From NCBI GenBank assembly GCA_011319805.1, contig SJRY01000043.1, forward strand, positions 1 through 34,429: a DNA stretch of 34,429 nucleotides, given 5' to 3'. The position numbers and the translations under genes were made by a program. Positions 32,244-34,429 of the stretch are shown one piece after another. The DNA comes from Macrocybe gigantea. Its lineage: Eukaryota; Basidiomycota; Agaricomycetes; Agaricales; Callistosporiaceae. Every line of letters starts with the position of its first letter. Position 1 is the first letter of the stretch. Under the pieces are notes generated by a model. That model ran no database searches and was not told the DNA's origin. It saw only the letters and a list, made by a program, of their open reading frames with translations.

Positions 32244-34429
32244 ATGGCCACGTCCATCGCATATGCTCACGACTCCTCCCTTGTCGCCAGGAACAGGCGT
32301 CGCGGCGTGGCTTTGTCCTGCGCAGAATGCAGGAGGTCCGCAGTGCCTTTTGCCCGCTTTCCATTCTCCGCTGAACTTTTGACCCTTGCAGATTAAAACT
32401 CAAGTCCGTCAGACCGCCTTGACACTCCAGATCCCATCGCTGATGCTTGTGTTTCCAGGTGCAGCCGCATCTTTCCTTGCAGGTATGCGGTGTGGCGCAT
32501 CCCCACCCTATCTCGTCGTCGGAGCTGATTGCGTTAATCACCACAGTAACTGTGTCAAGAAGGGTTGCTCTGCCATTTGCCCCGAAGGTAAGTTCCCCGC
32601 ATGCCGATCATCCGTCTCTGGGCGCTAGCAGACCGATCCGGCCTACATCTAGGTTCCCTGACGACAGGCAAGGGCAACAGGTTCTTGCTCATCTCATTCC
32701 TCCCTGCGGTCCGTTCGCGTTGACCTCCGACTCTAGATTCGTGTTGGCCAACACCGAAGTACTGCATGACAAAATAGGCCAACTCTGCAATCGCGTGCGA
32801 GAGCTTGAAGATGCATTGACTGATTCGCATGCCGCAAATTCCAATTACCCACACCCCCTTCTCTCCCAAGAATTACTACAAATAAAACGACCGCTCGAAC
32901 GAGAACGACTTGACGCCCCTGCCCCAAAAACGAAAAATCGGATGCAAACGAGGGCATCGACTCCATAGGTTCCTTGTATGTCACACTTAGCTTGCCCAGG
33001 GAACGATTCTCCCTTGACACATGCTTCGATCTACGGTATGAACAGATACATTTCTCAGCGCGGTCATGCAACTTTCTTTGGTCAGGCTGCCAACTCGTGG
33101 GTAAGTGTACCACAAGGTTTTCAACTGCTTTCACGACACCGATCATATATCCACCTGCTTTAGTATCTTCTCCAGGTATGCGGCGTACTCAGAATTCCAC
33201 ATAACCTTGCCTCATTTTGATCTATATAAACCTAGCATGAAGAAGGTTCCGAAGAAGAAGACAAGCCTGTTAATGAATCCCCCACGCCCCAGGATGTCCC
33301 CTGGTTTCACCACGCGTTCCCTTTTACTCCACCTGTCAGCAAGACTGCTCCCAGCGTTCGGGCGACAATAATCGGCTTTTTGCCGAGGGCGCCTTTCGCG
33401 AGAAAGCTATCTGATATCTATTTCCGCCATGCCGCTTGGATGTGCGTCACATTATCAATATTCACTTTGGTTCTGACGTTGCTGATGTTGTACGACACTA
33501 GGTACACCCCAATCCCAGAAACCGACTTTTACGAACATATCTTTCGACCGATGTATGAACAGGACGCTGCCTTCAGTGGCTCGCTCAGCTCGCACAGCCT
33601 TGCGGTCCTCTGTATGGTATTCGCACTAGGCACGTTGCTTGATCTGGAGAAACCCGCACAATCACCGGAATCTATACAATTTTACCAGCTGGGCAGAGCC
33701 GCAATGGCGCTTGACCCTATACTGGAACAGCAATCCATTCCCGGCATACAGGCTCTGGTGGGCATATTATATTTCATCTTACGACCGGCGCGCAGATGCT
33801 CACCAATTACATACTAGTTGTTAATGTGCCACTTCATGTTTTTGCTGGACATGAGTGAACCTCGGTGGATCATCATGGGCATGATAACAAAACTGGCACT
33901 ATCGGTCAGTCCTTGTTCTTTTCGTTTGTCTCACTTTTTCTGACCGCTCATTTGTGCTCAACAGATCGGACTGCGTCAGTTGTCTTCCAGCCATAGTCAT
34001 CTTTAGTGCTAATTGGCGGTATCCGTCAATAGATCGGGATAGTGGCCGCTGGAATCTCGATCCTAATGAAACGCAGAAGCGACGAGAACTTTTTTACGAA
34101 CTTTTGACCTATGATTCATGGCAGGTAGGGTTGTCGATATTCAGTTCATTCTCCCGAGATTTATTGTGTCAGAGCTTGACATTTGGACGGCCTCCGTCTC
34201 TCGCAATGGCTCACGTTGACACGAAGCTGCCACACGACACCGTTAAAAATGCAGCGGGTGAGGTCGAAATGAGCTGTGAGTTTTCTGTATCTCATCCATG
34301 CGACCTCCCCTTATTTGGAGAATTAGTCTCGGCATGGAAACACCGGTTTTCCTCTCAATGCCTCAGCGTTGTGCACGATCAGGCTTTCGGAGCTCGAAAT
34401 CCGAACTACAAAGTCATCCAGGAATTAGA
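32244..34429 (+). CDS. Zn2Cys6 transcription factor with fungal-specific regulatory domain (TF-B), 3' end outside window
   Basis: Paralogue of the gene at 16906-20410. Exons: 32244-32335, 32392-32403, 32459-32482, 32547-32587, 32653-32680, 32737-32975, 33046-33100, 33164-33175, 33236-33441, 33502-33757, 33818-33904, 33965-33974, 34033-34124, 34173-34275, 34327 to beyond 34429. The zinc cluster uses C26, C29, C36, C42, C45 and C54 (CAECRRLKLKCSRIFPCSNC), assembled from four exons. Then GSLTTGKGNRFVLANTE, the coiled coil (LHDKIGQLCNRVRELEDAL), TFFGQAANSW, and the regulatory domain to SLTFGRPPSLAMAHVDTKLP and HDQAFGARNPNYKVIQEL at the edge. One base is missing in the A-run 32926-32930, between DAPAPK and NEKSDANEG; adding it makes the frame continuous. 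Exons 2, 8 and 12 are 12, 12 and 10 bases. Activation tail and targets cannot be seen. Confidence 0.87.

Overview
This window is nuclear DNA of a filamentous basidiomycete, most likely an Agaricomycete. The genes are densely packed and many are cut by short introns of about 45-70 bases with GT-AG ends. The proteins include a clathrin heavy chain, a fungal GDP-mannose transporter with the GALNK motif, a Rho3-type GTPase, Zn2Cys6 regulators and a degenerate F-box/LRR-like protein. No virus, transposon, rRNA, tRNA or CRISPR array was recognised. All gene models were built by eye from translated exons joined at plausible splice sites and checked by reading-frame arithmetic.

Layout, left to right: start of pyruvate carboxylase (-, runs off the left edge); Golgi GDP-mannose transporter Vrg4 (-); PQ-loop protein of the Any1/SLC66 type (+); clathrin heavy chain (+, 24 exons); Rho3 GTPase (-, 11 exons); Aurora kinase (-); F-box-like protein (+); Nudix hydrolase (-); Zn2Cys6 transcription factor A (-); a 1.7 kb stretch without a confident gene; a coiled-coil protein of unknown role (-); a CUE-CCCH-DUF1771-SMR protein (+); a 1.1 kb gap; an unrecognised four-helix membrane protein (+); PDCD2/Tsr4-type ribosome-assembly chaperone (-); and Zn2Cys6 transcription factor B (+, runs off the right edge).

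Functionally the left third is rich in secretory-pathway genes (Vrg4, Any1-like, clathrin, Rho3). The right half is bracketed by two paralogous Zn2Cys6 regulators that point away from each other and share unusual 12-base and 10-base microexons at the same protein positions. The rest are housekeeping genes (Aurora, Tsr4, SMR protein, Nudix, pyruvate carboxylase).

One property of the sequence matters for every reader. Six of the genes need single-base corrections to keep frame, eleven in total. In every case I can resolve, one base is missing, usually explainable as shortening of a same-base run. They occur in genes expected to be essential, such as clathrin heavy chain and Vrg4, so consensus error is the most likely cause, not gene decay. 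Seven other genes close in frame without correction.
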